From SpSt-398 sp041752235 (lineage in GTDB: Bacteria; Bacteroidota; Bacteroidia; Chitinophagales; Chitinophagaceae): a DNA stretch of 64,000 nt. Shown piece after piece: positions 35,928 through 44,488 of this stretch. Position 1 is the first letter of the stretch; each line of letters opens with the position of its first letter. Where the stretch lies: assembly GCA_041752235.1 (NCBI GenBank), contig JBGSHM010000028.1:12953-76952 (forward strand), written 5' to 3'. The notes under the pieces were generated by a model. That model searched no databases, was not told the origin of the DNA, and was given only the letters and a program-made list of their open reading frames with translations. A program made the translations under genes and the position numbers.

Positions 35928-36828
35928 ACTTCGTCAACGCCCTAAACACTTCTTCCAAACTTTGATTTTGGCTTTGCAAAGAAACGACGTTGAGATTATG
36001 CTGCAAAGCGAGATCAAGGATTTGTTTCCGTAATCCTTCCGGATCGGTGGTTGCTAACTGCCACTCGTTTGTTCCCTGACGGGTCACGGCACCTGCGGCC
36101 GGCAGTTTTTCCAATAAATCCTTTTCGATCGTTTCCTGAAAACCCACTTTTACGACATGCCCATCTGATTGCTTACGCAAATTGGCCAAACTATCATTGG
36201 CCACGAGTTTTCCTTTGTTGATGATGATGACCCGGGTGCAAATAGCTTCGACTTCCTGGAGGATATGCGACGAAAACAAAACCGTCTTATCCTGTCCCTG
36301 TTTGCGGATCACCTCGCGAATCTCTACGATCTGGTTGGGGTCAAGTCCGGTCGTCGGTTCATCCAATATCAGTACCTCCGGATCATGTACGAGCGCAGCG
36401 GCTAATCCAACACGTTGTTTATACCCTTTTGATAATTGTCCGATTTTCTTGGCCGATTCCAACTGAAGTCCTACCAGGTCGATCACTTCTTCGATTCTTT
36501 TTTTGGCCTCTTTTACCTGGTGCACTTCGGCAATAAAGCCCAGGTATTCGCGCACATACATTTCATAATAGAGGGCATTCAGCTCGGGCAGGTAACCGAT
36601 CTTTTTCTTGGTAGCGAGTGGGTCAGCGGCTACATCCATGCCACAAACCTGGGCATTTCCGCCATCGGCCTGCAGATAGCCGGTGATGATCTTCATGGTG
36701 GTGGATTTTCCGGCGCCATTTGGGCCAAGAAACCCGACGATCTCTCCTTTATTGACTTCGAAGGAAATGGCGTCAACCGCCTTTTGTGTGCCGTAAGTTT
36801 TGAGAAGGTTTTGGACTTGAATCGACAT
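35926..36828 (-). CDS. gldA: Gliding-motility-type ABC transporter ATP-binding protein GldA
   Basis: 300 residues from the ATG at 36828; the longer frame upstream has no domain and overlaps the GH130-like gene. Walker A GPNGAGKST, signature LSKGYKQRVGLA, Walker B VLILDEPT and H-loop LFSSHIL, plus a C-terminal about 80-residue extension ending SLEEVFRALTK. Best match is GldA, the ATPase paired with the GldF and GldG membrane proteins in gliding Bacteroidota; neither is in this window, so another ABC-2 exporter ATPase is possible. Confidence 0.82.
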   Translation of the reverse strand: MSIQVQNLLKTYGTQKAVDAISFEVNKGEIVGFLGPNGAGKSTTMKIITGYLQADGGNAQVCGMDVAADPLATKKKIGYLPELNALYYEMYVREYLGFIAEVHQVKEAKKRIEEVIDLVGLQLESAKKIGQLSKGYKQRVGLAAALVHDPEVLILDEPTTGLDPNQIVEIREVIRKQGQDKTVLFSSHILQEVEAICTRVIIINKGKLVANDSLANLRKQSDGHVVKVGFQETIEKDLLEKLPAAGAVTRQGTNEWQLATTDPEGLRKQILDLALQHNLNVVSLQSQNQSLEEVFRALTK

Positions 36829-36860
36829 ACTGCAAGGTAACCCCGATTTTTTAAATCTGT

Positions 36861-37958
36861 TTATGATTTTACGGCAACGGCGATACGTGAATCGGCAGTG
36901 CCATAGTAGAGAAACCATTTTCCTTTAAATACCACAAGCCCTTCTACAAAACAGACCTCGTTGACCTGTCCTGTTTTTTCATAGGGCTTATCCGGGCGAA
37001 TGAACCAGGTCGACATGCGGTCGATCACTTCTGCGGGACTGTTGCGGTCGAGCAATATCTGGCTGGCAGCATAGGTGCCTTCCGGTAAGGTGGTATCCCC
37101 TTTGGATGGGACATTACGGCTATTATACAGTAACAAAATGCCCTTGCCCGTTAGCATAGCGGCAGGTCCGGGCTCAACCAGGTCACTGTCGAACATTCCT
37201 TTACGAGGTCCAAACACAGAAAGAAGGCCACCCTCTTTTTTCTCCACCGGTGTCCAATTCACCAGGTCATCCGACCAGGCCAGAAAAATATCCGTATCTC
37301 CCCAATACATCCAATATTTTCCCAGGATCTTTTGGGCCATTATCCTGCTTCCATCATATTGGGCAATGATTGCCCCTGATTTACTCCAGTGGTTCAGGTA
37401 TTTTCCACCCAATGCTGTTGAAAAAACGGGACCGTGTTTTGTCCAATGACGAAGATCGGTGGAACTGGCGATCAGTAACCTGGCTTTGTCCCCATCATAG
37501 GAGGTATAGGTCAGGTAGTAAATTCCTTGCTCTGTTTCTACGATCCGTGGGTCTTCACAACCGCCTTCCCATTCCCAGCGGTTCATGGAATCTTTATCCG
37601 GATATAAAACCGGTTCCGGATACTTGGAGAAATGAAGTCCATCCAGGCTCCAGGCCAATCCGATCCGGGATGTGCCGGCAAATTTTCCAACAGTATCCTC
37701 AGCCCGGTACAACAGAAAGACGGTATCCCCTTTGACCACTGCTGCTGGATTGAACACATCTTTGGCTTCCCAGAAAACATTCTCTCCTCTGATTGGGCAG
37801 AGAAAGACCTGTTTACCATCAGGAACCAATACCGGGTTAATGGAATCTACCTTGGTGAAAGGAAGAAGAAAACCATCCTTGTGTTGTGCCAATGGCTGAC
37901 AGGAATAAATGACCATTGTTAAGGCAACCAGGGGTAAAAGAGATCGGTAGTTTATCAA
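36861..37958 (-). CDS. GH130-like glycoside hydrolase/phosphorylase lipoprotein
   Basis: 365 residues. Signal peptide with lipobox VIYSC, then a five-bladed propeller with GH130 (DUF377) landmarks: DVFNPAAVVKGDTVFLLYRAED, RIGLAWSLDGLHF, WEWEGGCEDPRIVE and the closing KWFLYYGTADSRIAVAV. GH130 members cleave or phosphorolyse beta-mannosides; the lipobox suggests a cell-envelope location, which favours hydrolysis. Upstream of gldA by 32 nt and probably co-transcribed; no obvious functional link. Confidence 0.8.
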   Translation of the reverse strand: MINYRSLLPLVALTMVIYSCQPLAQHKDGFLLPFTKVDSINPVLVPDGKQVFLCPIRGENVFWEAKDVFNPAAVVKGDTVFLLYRAEDTVGKFAGTSRIGLAWSLDGLHFSKYPEPVLYPDKDSMNRWEWEGGCEDPRIVETEQGIYYLTYTSYDGDKARLLIASSTDLRHWTKHGPVFSTALGGKYLNHWSKSGAIIAQYDGSRIMAQKILGKYWMYWGDTDIFLAWSDDLVNWTPVEKKEGGLLSVFGPRKGMFDSDLVEPGPAAMLTGKGILLLYNSRNVPSKGDTTLPEGTYAASQILLDRNSPAEVIDRMSTWFIRPDKPYEKTGQVNEVCFVEGLVVFKGKWFLYYGTADSRIAVAVKS

Positions 37959-37975
37959 TTGGCGTGGGTTAATTG

Positions 37976-37983
37976 TATTTTTG
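37976..37983 (+). promoter_or_regulatory. nhaD promoter (-7 element TATTTTTG)
   Basis: Perfect TAnnTTTG 26 nt before the nhaD ATG. No good -33 TTTG at the usual distance. Confidence 0.5.
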
Positions 37984-38009
37984 GCAAATCATTGTAAAAA
38001 TACTTTATC

Positions 38010-39281
38010 ATGGCTATGTTGATCACGGTATTATTTATCCTGGGCTATGCGGCAATCGTGCTGGAGCATAATATTCATATTAACAAGGCCGCTTCGGCGC
38101 TGGTTACGGCTGTGGTGTGCTGGGCTGTTTTTGCCCTGGCCACTGAAGATAAGGAAAGGGTGGCAGAAAGTTTGACCGAACACCTGGGAGATGTGTCGGG
38201 TATCCTGTTTTTTCTGTTGGGTGCCATGGTGATCGTCGAGTTGATTGATGCGCATGATGGATTTGAGTTGATCACCGAGCGAATTAGTACTACCAATAAG
38301 CGAAAACTGGTTTGGGTGGTAGGGCTGTTCGCCTTTTTTCTTTCAGCAGTATTGGATAACCTCACCACAACGATCGTCATGGTTTCTTTGCTCCGCAAAA
38401 TAATACCCGGGCATCGTGACCGGCTGTTATTCGCCGGGCTTACGGTGATTGCGGCCAATGCGGGAGGTGCCTGGTCACCCATTGGAGATGTGACGACCAC
38501 CATGTTGTGGATCGGTGGACAGATCAGCGCAGGTAATATCATTCTTAAAACATTTCTTCCCAGTTTGATTAGCTTCATCGTACCTGCCCTTGTCATCAGC
38601 GCCCGTATGAAAGGGAAACTGGAAATGCCTGCTAAAAAACCGCTTCCTGCCGGATCAACGGCCCTGCAACGCAATGGGGTATTCTTTTTAGGTGTAGCCG
38701 TTTTACTCTTTGTTCCGATATTCAAAACGATCACGCATCTGCCTCCATTTATGGGCATTTTATTTGGACTTGGTTTAATGTGGATCGTAACGGAGATGAT
38801 ACACAGTGGAAAGGATGATGCCGATAAGGATGTACTCTCCGTCAATTATGCCCTGCGCAAAGTGGATTCGCCCAGTATTCTTTTTTTTCTGGGCATTTTA
38901 TTGGCTGTGGCCACTTTACAGTCAACTGGAGTATTACAGCAAACCGCCGCGTGGATGGACAATAAGATAGGTGATATCCGGGTGATCACGATGATGATCG
39001 GTTTATTATCGGCGATAGTGGATAATGTCCCGTTGGTTGCCGCGGCGCAGGGTATGTATGGATTGGAACAGTTTCCGAAGGATCATTTCTTCTGGGAATT
39101 TCTGGCCTATTGCGCCGGAACGGGGGGCAGTTGTCTCATCATCGGCTCGGCAGCCGGTGTAGCTGCCATGGGAATGGAACGGATCGACTTCTTTTGGTAT
39201 TTAAGAAATATCAGCTGGCTGGCACTGATCGGTTATCTGGCCGGTGCGGCGGCGTTTTTGTTGCAGGCGTCAGTAATTTGA
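38010..39281 (+). CDS. nhaD: Na+/H+ antiporter NhaD
   Basis: 423 residues, 11-12 membrane segments of the ion-transporter superfamily. Family motifs: LEHNIHINKAASALV, FFLLGAMVIVELIDAHDGF, FFLSAVLDNLTTTIVM, IAANAGGAWSPIGDVTTTMLW and the second pseudo-repeat SAIVDNVPLVAAAQGMY. Exchanges cytoplasmic Na+ for protons. Convergent with a carbonic anhydrase only three nt away, without a terminator between, so their messages must overlap. Confidence 0.93.
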   Translation: MAMLITVLFILGYAAIVLEHNIHINKAASALVTAVVCWAVFALATEDKERVAESLTEHLGDVSGILFFLLGAMVIVELIDAHDGFELITERISTTNKRKLVWVVGLFAFFLSAVLDNLTTTIVMVSLLRKIIPGHRDRLLFAGLTVIAANAGGAWSPIGDVTTTMLWIGGQISAGNIILKTFLPSLISFIVPALVISARMKGKLEMPAKKPLPAGSTALQRNGVFFLGVAVLLFVPIFKTITHLPPFMGILFGLGLMWIVTEMIHSGKDDADKDVLSVNYALRKVDSPSILFFLGILLAVATLQSTGVLQQTAAWMDNKIGDIRVITMMIGLLSAIVDNVPLVAAAQGMYGLEQFPKDHFFWEFLAYCAGTGGSCLIIGSAAGVAAMGMERIDFFWYLRNISWLALIGYLAGAAAFLLQASVI

Positions 39282-39284
39282 TCA

Positions 39285-39920
39285 TTAGTGCGCATGAAAC
39301 TCATACAAGGGATCAATATCCATTCCGGCTTTTAATTCCGCAATGGGTTTGATGATCCCGTCCTGAAGGTCATATATCCATCCATGGAGATCGGGTTGGT
39401 TATCTTTTTTCCAGGCATTTTGTATGATCGCGGTCTTGGCGAGATTAAATACCTGCTCGCGGATATTGATCTCCGCGAGGCGGTCCACTCTTTTCTCCTT
39501 ATCCTCGATGGCTTCGAGCTCCTCGCGGTGATATCGATAAATATCTTTGATATTTCGAAGCCACATATTGAGTACCAAATTGAAATCATTGTTTGACATG
39601 GCCGCCTTGATACCCCCGCAACCATAGTGTCCGCAGACCACAATGTGTTTTACTTTTAAATGATTAACCGCGAAATCGAGGACAGCCATCAGGTTGACGT
39701 CGGTATTAACAACCAGATTGGCCACATTACGGTGGATGAAGATCTCACCCGGATCGGTCTGGGTGATCATGTCTGGTGGCACCCGGCTGTCACTACATCC
39801 GATCCAGAGGAACTCTGGTGTTTGTACATGCATGAGCTTTTCAAAAAAGGCAGGATCATCGTCCTTCTTTTTTTTCGCCCAGTCTTTATTGTCATGGAGT
39901 AGAACCTCGTAGGATTTCAT
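39285..39920 (-). CDS. Beta-carbonic anhydrase
   Basis: 211 residues. Zinc ligands in CSDSRVP and HYGCGGI, with FIHRNVANLV between; closing WIYDLQDGIIKPI. Interconverts CO2 and bicarbonate in the cytoplasm. Closest in layout to the Can type. A second beta-class enzyme lies 670 nt away on the other strand. Confidence 0.95.
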   Translation of the reverse strand: MKSYEVLLHDNKDWAKKKKDDDPAFFEKLMHVQTPEFLWIGCSDSRVPPDMITQTDPGEIFIHRNVANLVVNTDVNLMAVLDFAVNHLKVKHIVVCGHYGCGGIKAAMSNNDFNLVLNMWLRNIKDIYRYHREELEAIEDKEKRVDRLAEINIREQVFNLAKTAIIQNAWKKDNQPDLHGWIYDLQDGIIKPIAELKAGMDIDPLYEFHAH

Positions 39921-40023
39921 ACCCTAAAAATAGGGGAATGCGTTGTAACTCAATTTTTTTGATTGTTGGATGGATTTTAAATAAAAATGACATTTTTTTA
40001 AACAAAATCAAGTACAGGGATGT

Positions 40024-40089
40024 TAAATTTGCCTCCCGTCAATCAGGCAAAACCGGGACTGACCCCCTGAGAAAATAAGCCTATATTTG
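40024..40089 (+). promoter_or_regulatory. Two candidate promoters before the His-rich small gene
   Basis: TAAATTTG at 40024-40031 and TATATTTG at 40082-40089, both perfect TAnnTTTG. The second lies 15 nt before the ATG at 40105. Confidence 0.5.
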
Positions 40090-40104
40090 ACCGCATTCAA
40101 CAAA

Positions 40105-40473
40105 ATGAAGAAACGCCGGAAGTTACATACTCGTCTACAGGTCTTTTCCGCCATCGGAATGATCGTAGCCCTTAGTTGGCTGACGGTGAGCATGCCCTTT
40201 GTGTATGCCAGCCAGCAGGAATGGGCCAAAATAAACCAGACTACGCCGGATTCTCCGCTGACCGGGAACGAGGAAGAATCTTCCTGCCCGATGGGAAATG
40301 CCACTGAAGAAAAAGCACCTACCAGCACCAACCTTTCCGAAGAGTATTTACACGACCATTTTTCCACGCATCATTTCAGTTCCGAGTTATCCAGCTTTCA
40401 CAAGCATGATGACGATGGTACCTATATCGCCTTTCACGGCGAAATGCTAGTTCCGCCTCCGAACATAGCTTAA
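40105..40473 (+). CDS. Small exported His-rich protein ending LVPPPNIA
   Basis: About 122 residues from the ATG at 40105, just downstream of a perfect -7 element. Signal peptide or anchor (IGMIVALSWLTVSMPFVYA), an acidic Ser/Thr linker with SSCPMG, then a His-rich C-terminal part (HDHFSTHHFSSELSSFHKHDDDG) and the end HGEMLVPPPNIA. Not a family I can name. The histidines could bind metal, e.g. zinc for the neighbouring carbonic anhydrase; inference. Shares the size, export signal and terminal PPPN with the protein at 47525-47815. Confidence 0.7.
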   Translation: MKKRRKLHTRLQVFSAIGMIVALSWLTVSMPFVYASQQEWAKINQTTPDSPLTGNEEESSCPMGNATEEKAPTSTNLSEEYLHDHFSTHHFSSELSSFHKHDDDGTYIAFHGEMLVPPPNIA

Positions 40474-40589
40474 GATCACCTGTTTTATCGAACGCGCGGG
40501 AGCCTTATCGGTTTTATCCCGGGCAAATTAACTGACCCGATTTATTTATCGGCATATGGCTTATTCGTCGTGTGCCCCAAAAAAATTGT

Positions 40590-41258
40590 ATGAGAAAGCA
40601 TTCAAAAGAATACCTGGCTCACCTGACACCCGAGAAGTGTTTTGAGATCCTCGTAGAAGGTAACCAGCGTTTTGTGAGTAACCTGAACAAAGACCATGAC
40701 CACCTGGAAATGATCAATGAAACCCGGGAAGGACAATACCCTTTTGCGGTGGTATTGAGCTGTATGGATTCACGCACCTCGGTAGAGTTGATCTTTGATC
40801 AGGGACTGGGCGATCTGTTTAGCATTCGAGTAGCAGGGAATATCGTGAATGAGGATATACTCGCCAGCCTGGAGTATGCTGTTAAATATGTGGGCAGCAA
40901 AGTATTAATGGTATTAGGACATACCGAGTGTGGCGCCATTCGCAGTGCCCAGGCGGGAGTTAAAGACGGTCATATCACCGGTTTGCTGAAAAGGATTGAG
41001 CCCTCGATCAGCAAAGCCCTCCTGTCGGGTGAAAAGAACGGGTTTCTGTTTAAAGACAAAGTGGCCTATACCAATGTAGAGAACAGCCTGGAAGAAATCC
41101 TGACCGGTAGTCAGATCATTCGTGCCATGTTTGAGAAAGGCGAGATCGGCATTATCGGAGGCGTGTACAATGTGGACAATGGTAAAGTTGATTTCTTTAA
41201 AAACCTGACAGGCTCCAAGACAAGTGATGTGGCCCCGATGAAAGCGCATGCAGTTTGA
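40590..41258 (+). CDS. Second beta-carbonic anhydrase
   Basis: About 222 residues from the ATG at 40590 (a GTG at 40572 is an alternative). Zinc ligands in CMDSRTS and HTECGAI, with SIRVAGNIVNEDILASLEYAV, typical of the second bacterial beta-CA clade. Converts CO2 and bicarbonate. Followed by the SulP transporter in the same direction, 99 nt away across a heptad element; carbonic anhydrase-SulP pairs usually serve bicarbonate uptake or use. Confidence 0.93.
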   Translation: MRKHSKEYLAHLTPEKCFEILVEGNQRFVSNLNKDHDHLEMINETREGQYPFAVVLSCMDSRTSVELIFDQGLGDLFSIRVAGNIVNEDILASLEYAVKYVGSKVLMVLGHTECGAIRSAQAGVKDGHITGLLKRIEPSISKALLSGEKNGFLFKDKVAYTNVENSLEEILTGSQIIRAMFEKGEIGIIGGVYNVDNGKVDFFKNLTGSKTSDVAPMKAHAV

Positions 41259-41263
41259 CCAGT

Positions 41264-41352
41264 ATTATTAATTATTAATTATTGATTATGAAAGCAGAAA
41301 GCCTTTCCAATCAATAATCAATAATCAGTAATAAATAATTAATTAATAGTAA
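41264..41352. repeat. Heptad inverted-repeat element, ATTATTn family
   Basis: Four units at 41264-41291 (ATTATTA twice, then ATTATTG) and six units of the complementary type at 41311-41352 (TCAATAA twice first), around a 19-nt centre. Between the carbonic anhydrase stop and the SulP start, so it lies within a probable transcript. Confidence 0.8.
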
Positions 41353-41357
41353 ATGAA

Positions 41358-42932
41358 ATGAAGAATTATATTCAACATATTCGCACTGACCTGCTTTCGG
41401 GGCTGGTTGTTTTTTTGGTGGCCCTTCCCCTTTGCTTAGGCATTGCTGTAGCCAGTGGGGCGCCTCCTTTTGCCGGTATCATTACTGGTGTGATCGCCGG
41501 AATTTTGGTGGGTGTCCTTAGCGGATCTAATGTAAGTGTATCCGGACCAGCGGCTGGTTTGATCGCCATTATACTGGCAGCCATTACAGATATGGGGTAT
41601 GAACCCTTTCTGTTGGCCGTGGTCATTGCCGGGGGTATCCAATTGCTATTGGGTTTCATAAAAGCGGGAAGCATTTCCGCTTACTTCCCTACCAGTGTAA
41701 TCGAGGGGATGCTGGCCGCGATCGGTATCATCATCATTAAAAAAGAGATTCCCCATGCTATCGGCTATGATAAAGCCCACGAAGGAGATTTCTTTTCGTA
41801 TGAGCTACTGAGCGATGATAAAGGATTCTTCACGGAGATCATTCACTCTTTTAATTACGCGCATGCCGGAGCGATCCTGGTTACAGTAGTATCGCTTGGT
41901 ATCCTGATCGCATTCAACAAGATCGCTTTTCTTAAGAAAATTAAATTCATTCCCGGCGCTTTGGTAGCTGTTACCGTGGGTATTATCCTGAATGAGATAT
42001 TCAGAGCAACCGGTTCATCCTTAGCGATCTCACAGGATCACCTGGTTACCCTGCCCACCGCTTCCAACTTCAACGAATTTATCGGGCAATTCCATACTCC
42101 CTCTTTTGAAGGGATCATGAACCCCGATACCTGGATCGTGGGGGTAACGATCGCCATTGTGGCCAGTATCGAAACCCTGCTCTGTCTCGAAGCCGGGGAT
42201 AAAATGGATCCCTGGAAAAGGTATTCAAGCGCCAATACAGAATTGAAAGCGCAAGGCCTGGGTAATGTTCTGGCGGGATTGATCGGTGGTTTACCCATGA
42301 CCTCTGTGATCGTTCGTACCTCGGCGAATGTGAATGCCGGGGTACGTACAAAAATGTCAACTATTATACACGGGATACTCCTGCTGCTGACCGTAATCAT
42401 CATACCCGGTTTATTGAATAAGATACCTATGGCCTGTCTGGCCGCAATACTGATCATGATCGGTATCAAACTGGCCAGTCCCAAAGTATTCAAACATATG
42501 TGGAAGACGGGGAAACATCAGTTTATTCCGTTTGTCGTCACCGTTATTGCCGTTGTGTTCACCGATCTGCTGAAAGGCGTAGGTATCGGTCTGGTGGTAA
42601 GCATAATCTTTATCCTGCGCGGCAATATGAAACTGGCTTATTTCTTTAAAAAGGAAAAACACCACGAAGGAGAAACCATTCATATCGACCTGGCGCAGGA
42701 AGTTTCTTTCCTGAATAAAGCGGCGATCAAACAAACCTTAGCGCACCTGCCAAAAAACAGCAAGGTAGTGATCAACGCAGCCAATACGGTGTATATTGAT
42801 TATGATGTGTTGGAATTGCTGCGTGATTTCCTGGAATTTGGTTCAAAAGAAAAGAACATTGATGTGACGTTGGCGAATTTTAAGCCGGCGTATAAGATGG
42901 AGGATGCGGATCATGTGTATTCGGAGGCGTAG
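41358..42932 (+). CDS. SulP-family anion transporter with STAS domain
   Basis: 524 residues. Membrane domain of 11-12 segments with the SulP landmarks LSGLVVFLVALPLCLGIAVASGAPPFAG, SGSNVSVSGPAAGL, AIVASIETLLCLEAGDKMDP and LIGGLPMTSVIVRTSANVNAG; STAS domain about 440-524 (HIDLAQEVSFLNKAAIKQTLAHLP, ANTVYIDYDVLELL). Next to a carbonic anhydrase it is most likely a bicarbonate transporter, Na+-coupled as in BicA-type proteins, which would fit the NhaD antiporter nearby; sulfate is possible. Confidence 0.9.
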   Translation: MKNYIQHIRTDLLSGLVVFLVALPLCLGIAVASGAPPFAGIITGVIAGILVGVLSGSNVSVSGPAAGLIAIILAAITDMGYEPFLLAVVIAGGIQLLLGFIKAGSISAYFPTSVIEGMLAAIGIIIIKKEIPHAIGYDKAHEGDFFSYELLSDDKGFFTEIIHSFNYAHAGAILVTVVSLGILIAFNKIAFLKKIKFIPGALVAVTVGIILNEIFRATGSSLAISQDHLVTLPTASNFNEFIGQFHTPSFEGIMNPDTWIVGVTIAIVASIETLLCLEAGDKMDPWKRYSSANTELKAQGLGNVLAGLIGGLPMTSVIVRTSANVNAGVRTKMSTIIHGILLLLTVIIIPGLLNKIPMACLAAILIMIGIKLASPKVFKHMWKTGKHQFIPFVVTVIAVVFTDLLKGVGIGLVVSIIFILRGNMKLAYFFKKEKHHEGETIHIDLAQEVSFLNKAAIKQTLAHLPKNSKVVINAANTVYIDYDVLELLRDFLEFGSKEKNIDVTLANFKPAYKMEDADHVYSEA

Positions 42933-43010
42933 TTTACCGCCAGGACACAATGACGCCAGGCAACACCAACTCTTTGCGCTTCCTTGCGTCTTGGCGCCAT
43001 AGCGGTAAAA
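42933..43010. repeat. Octad inverted-repeat element A4
   Basis: TTTACCGCCAGGACAC opens and GCGCCATAGCGGTAAAA closes the element; eight-base units such as CGCCAGGA and TCTTGGCG run through the arms. Fills the convergent gap between SulP and TolC exactly, from the first base after one stop to the base before the other. Confidence 0.8.
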
Positions 43011-44417
43011 TTATATGCCCCCTACCGCCCAGGTAATCGCATAACCTGTTTTGAAAAACTTAGCCCTCAGTTCCTGCAGTTTCTGCAGGGCCTCGAGGGT
43101 TTTGTTTTCGCGGGTATTCACCAAAAACAAGGAACTCTCCCCGGATTCAAAACGCAACTCTTCCGCCCTTTGAAGGGCCAGGTAATTTCGATAGGCCTGT
43201 TCCTGGATACGGATCTGTTGCTGCAGGGTTTTCCATTCGTTGTAATAGGACCTGATTTTATTGCCGATCTCGAGTTCCTTTTGATCTTGTTGCCAACGCG
43301 TCTCATCGATCTTGAGTTTGGCCTTTCGGTATTCGCCACGACCTTCAGAAAGTCGCAAGGGGATACCAAGCGTGAGCCCATATTGAAAACTGTTCTCAAA
43401 CAAAGGCCCGGTGGCCGTTTTTAGAATATCATATCCTTTTCCCAATTGGTTATACTTAAAATCCACAGTGGGCAACAGCCCCTGAAATTTCAGTTTCTTC
43501 TCTACGTCCAGCGCGCTGAGTTTATAATCATACACACGAAGGGCCGGGTGTTGGGTCATGGCCATGTCAAGCAAGGAGTCCAACCTTGGTTCAGCGATCA
43601 GGTTGGTATTGATCATCTGCCATTCGCCTGAAGGACGAACAGCGGCGGGAAGTTCGTAAGGTGCACCCTTGTCGGTCCATAAAAAGGTGGAAAGCAATAA
43701 TCCTGCATTTCTGTATTCCAGCAGGGCCTGATCCCGGAGGTATTCAAAATTCTGTAGCTGGGCAAGCGCCTCTGTTGTATCGATGGCTGCGCGGTCACCA
43801 AGCAGGTAGGCATTCCTAACCAACGACAACCTTTTCCGGTTTACCTGAACAGCATCTTCCAGTATTTTATATTGTTGAAACTGTTTGGCCCATTCCCAGT
43901 AAGCCTCCATAGCATTCAGGAAAAGATCGTTCAATAGCATACGTCTTTCCTGTTCGGATGCCTCTTGAAAGATCTGGGCGGTTTTTAAGGCTGCTCGTCT
44001 TTTATCCATTAAAAGATTCTTGGCCAGCGGTACCGATAAACCAATATAACTGGTTTCGCCGGTTGTTTCTGTTGGATCGGTACGACTTCCCGAAAGATAT
44101 TCCAATCCCGCCTCTACTTCAATTCCAAACCAGGTGGGGATGTTGACGGAAGGGCGGTTGTAATAGTAATAATCGGATCCGTCGAATGTTTTCTGTGCGG
44201 ATGTATTTTTTAAATAGGGGTCAAAGGCTCCGCGGGATATGGTAATATCCGCCTTGGCCTTTTCCACCAGGATATCCGCTTGTTTGGCTACCGGGTGAAG
44301 GGTGCGAATGATCTGAAGTACTTCTTCCGGGGCAAGGGTCTGGTTGTCGGGCTGCGCCGATAACAAGGTTGCTTTACTTAAAATGAATAATAGAAATAGA
44401 AAAATATGTTTTTTCAT
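43011..44417 (-). CDS. TolC-family outer-membrane efflux protein
   Basis: 468 residues. Signal peptide ending LLSAQ, then two long helical repeats of the TolC fold (VLQIIRTLHPVAKQADILVEKAKADI, GLSVPLAKNLLMDKRRAALKTAQIF, GLTLGIPLRLSEGRGEYRKAKLKIDE). Forms the outer-membrane channel of the export system whose adaptor and ABC protein are encoded upstream. Order ABC, HlyD, TolC on the minus strand; 71 nt after the HlyD gene with a heptad repeat between. Confidence 0.9.
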   Translation of the reverse strand: MKKHIFLFLLFILSKATLLSAQPDNQTLAPEEVLQIIRTLHPVAKQADILVEKAKADITISRGAFDPYLKNTSAQKTFDGSDYYYYNRPSVNIPTWFGIEVEAGLEYLSGSRTDPTETTGETSYIGLSVPLAKNLLMDKRRAALKTAQIFQEASEQERRMLLNDLFLNAMEAYWEWAKQFQQYKILEDAVQVNRKRLSLVRNAYLLGDRAAIDTTEALAQLQNFEYLRDQALLEYRNAGLLLSTFLWTDKGAPYELPAAVRPSGEWQMINTNLIAEPRLDSLLDMAMTQHPALRVYDYKLSALDVEKKLKFQGLLPTVDFKYNQLGKGYDILKTATGPLFENSFQYGLTLGIPLRLSEGRGEYRKAKLKIDETRWQQDQKELEIGNKIRSYYNEWKTLQQQIRIQEQAYRNYLALQRAEELRFESGESSLFLVNTRENKTLEALQKLQELRAKFFKTGYAITWAVGGI

Positions 44418-44453
44418 CCTGGTTGAGGTTAATGCACAATCAACAAATAATAA

Positions 44454-44474
44454 TTAGTAATCAATAATCAGTCT
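44454..44474. repeat. Solo heptad arm, TCAATAA type
   Basis: Three 7-nt units of the ATTATTn family on one arm only (TTAGTAA, TCAATAA first), with no opposite arm. Between the HlyD and TolC genes, 14 nt from the HlyD stop codon. Confidence 0.55.
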
Positions 44475-44488
44475 CTATTCCAGCCTTA

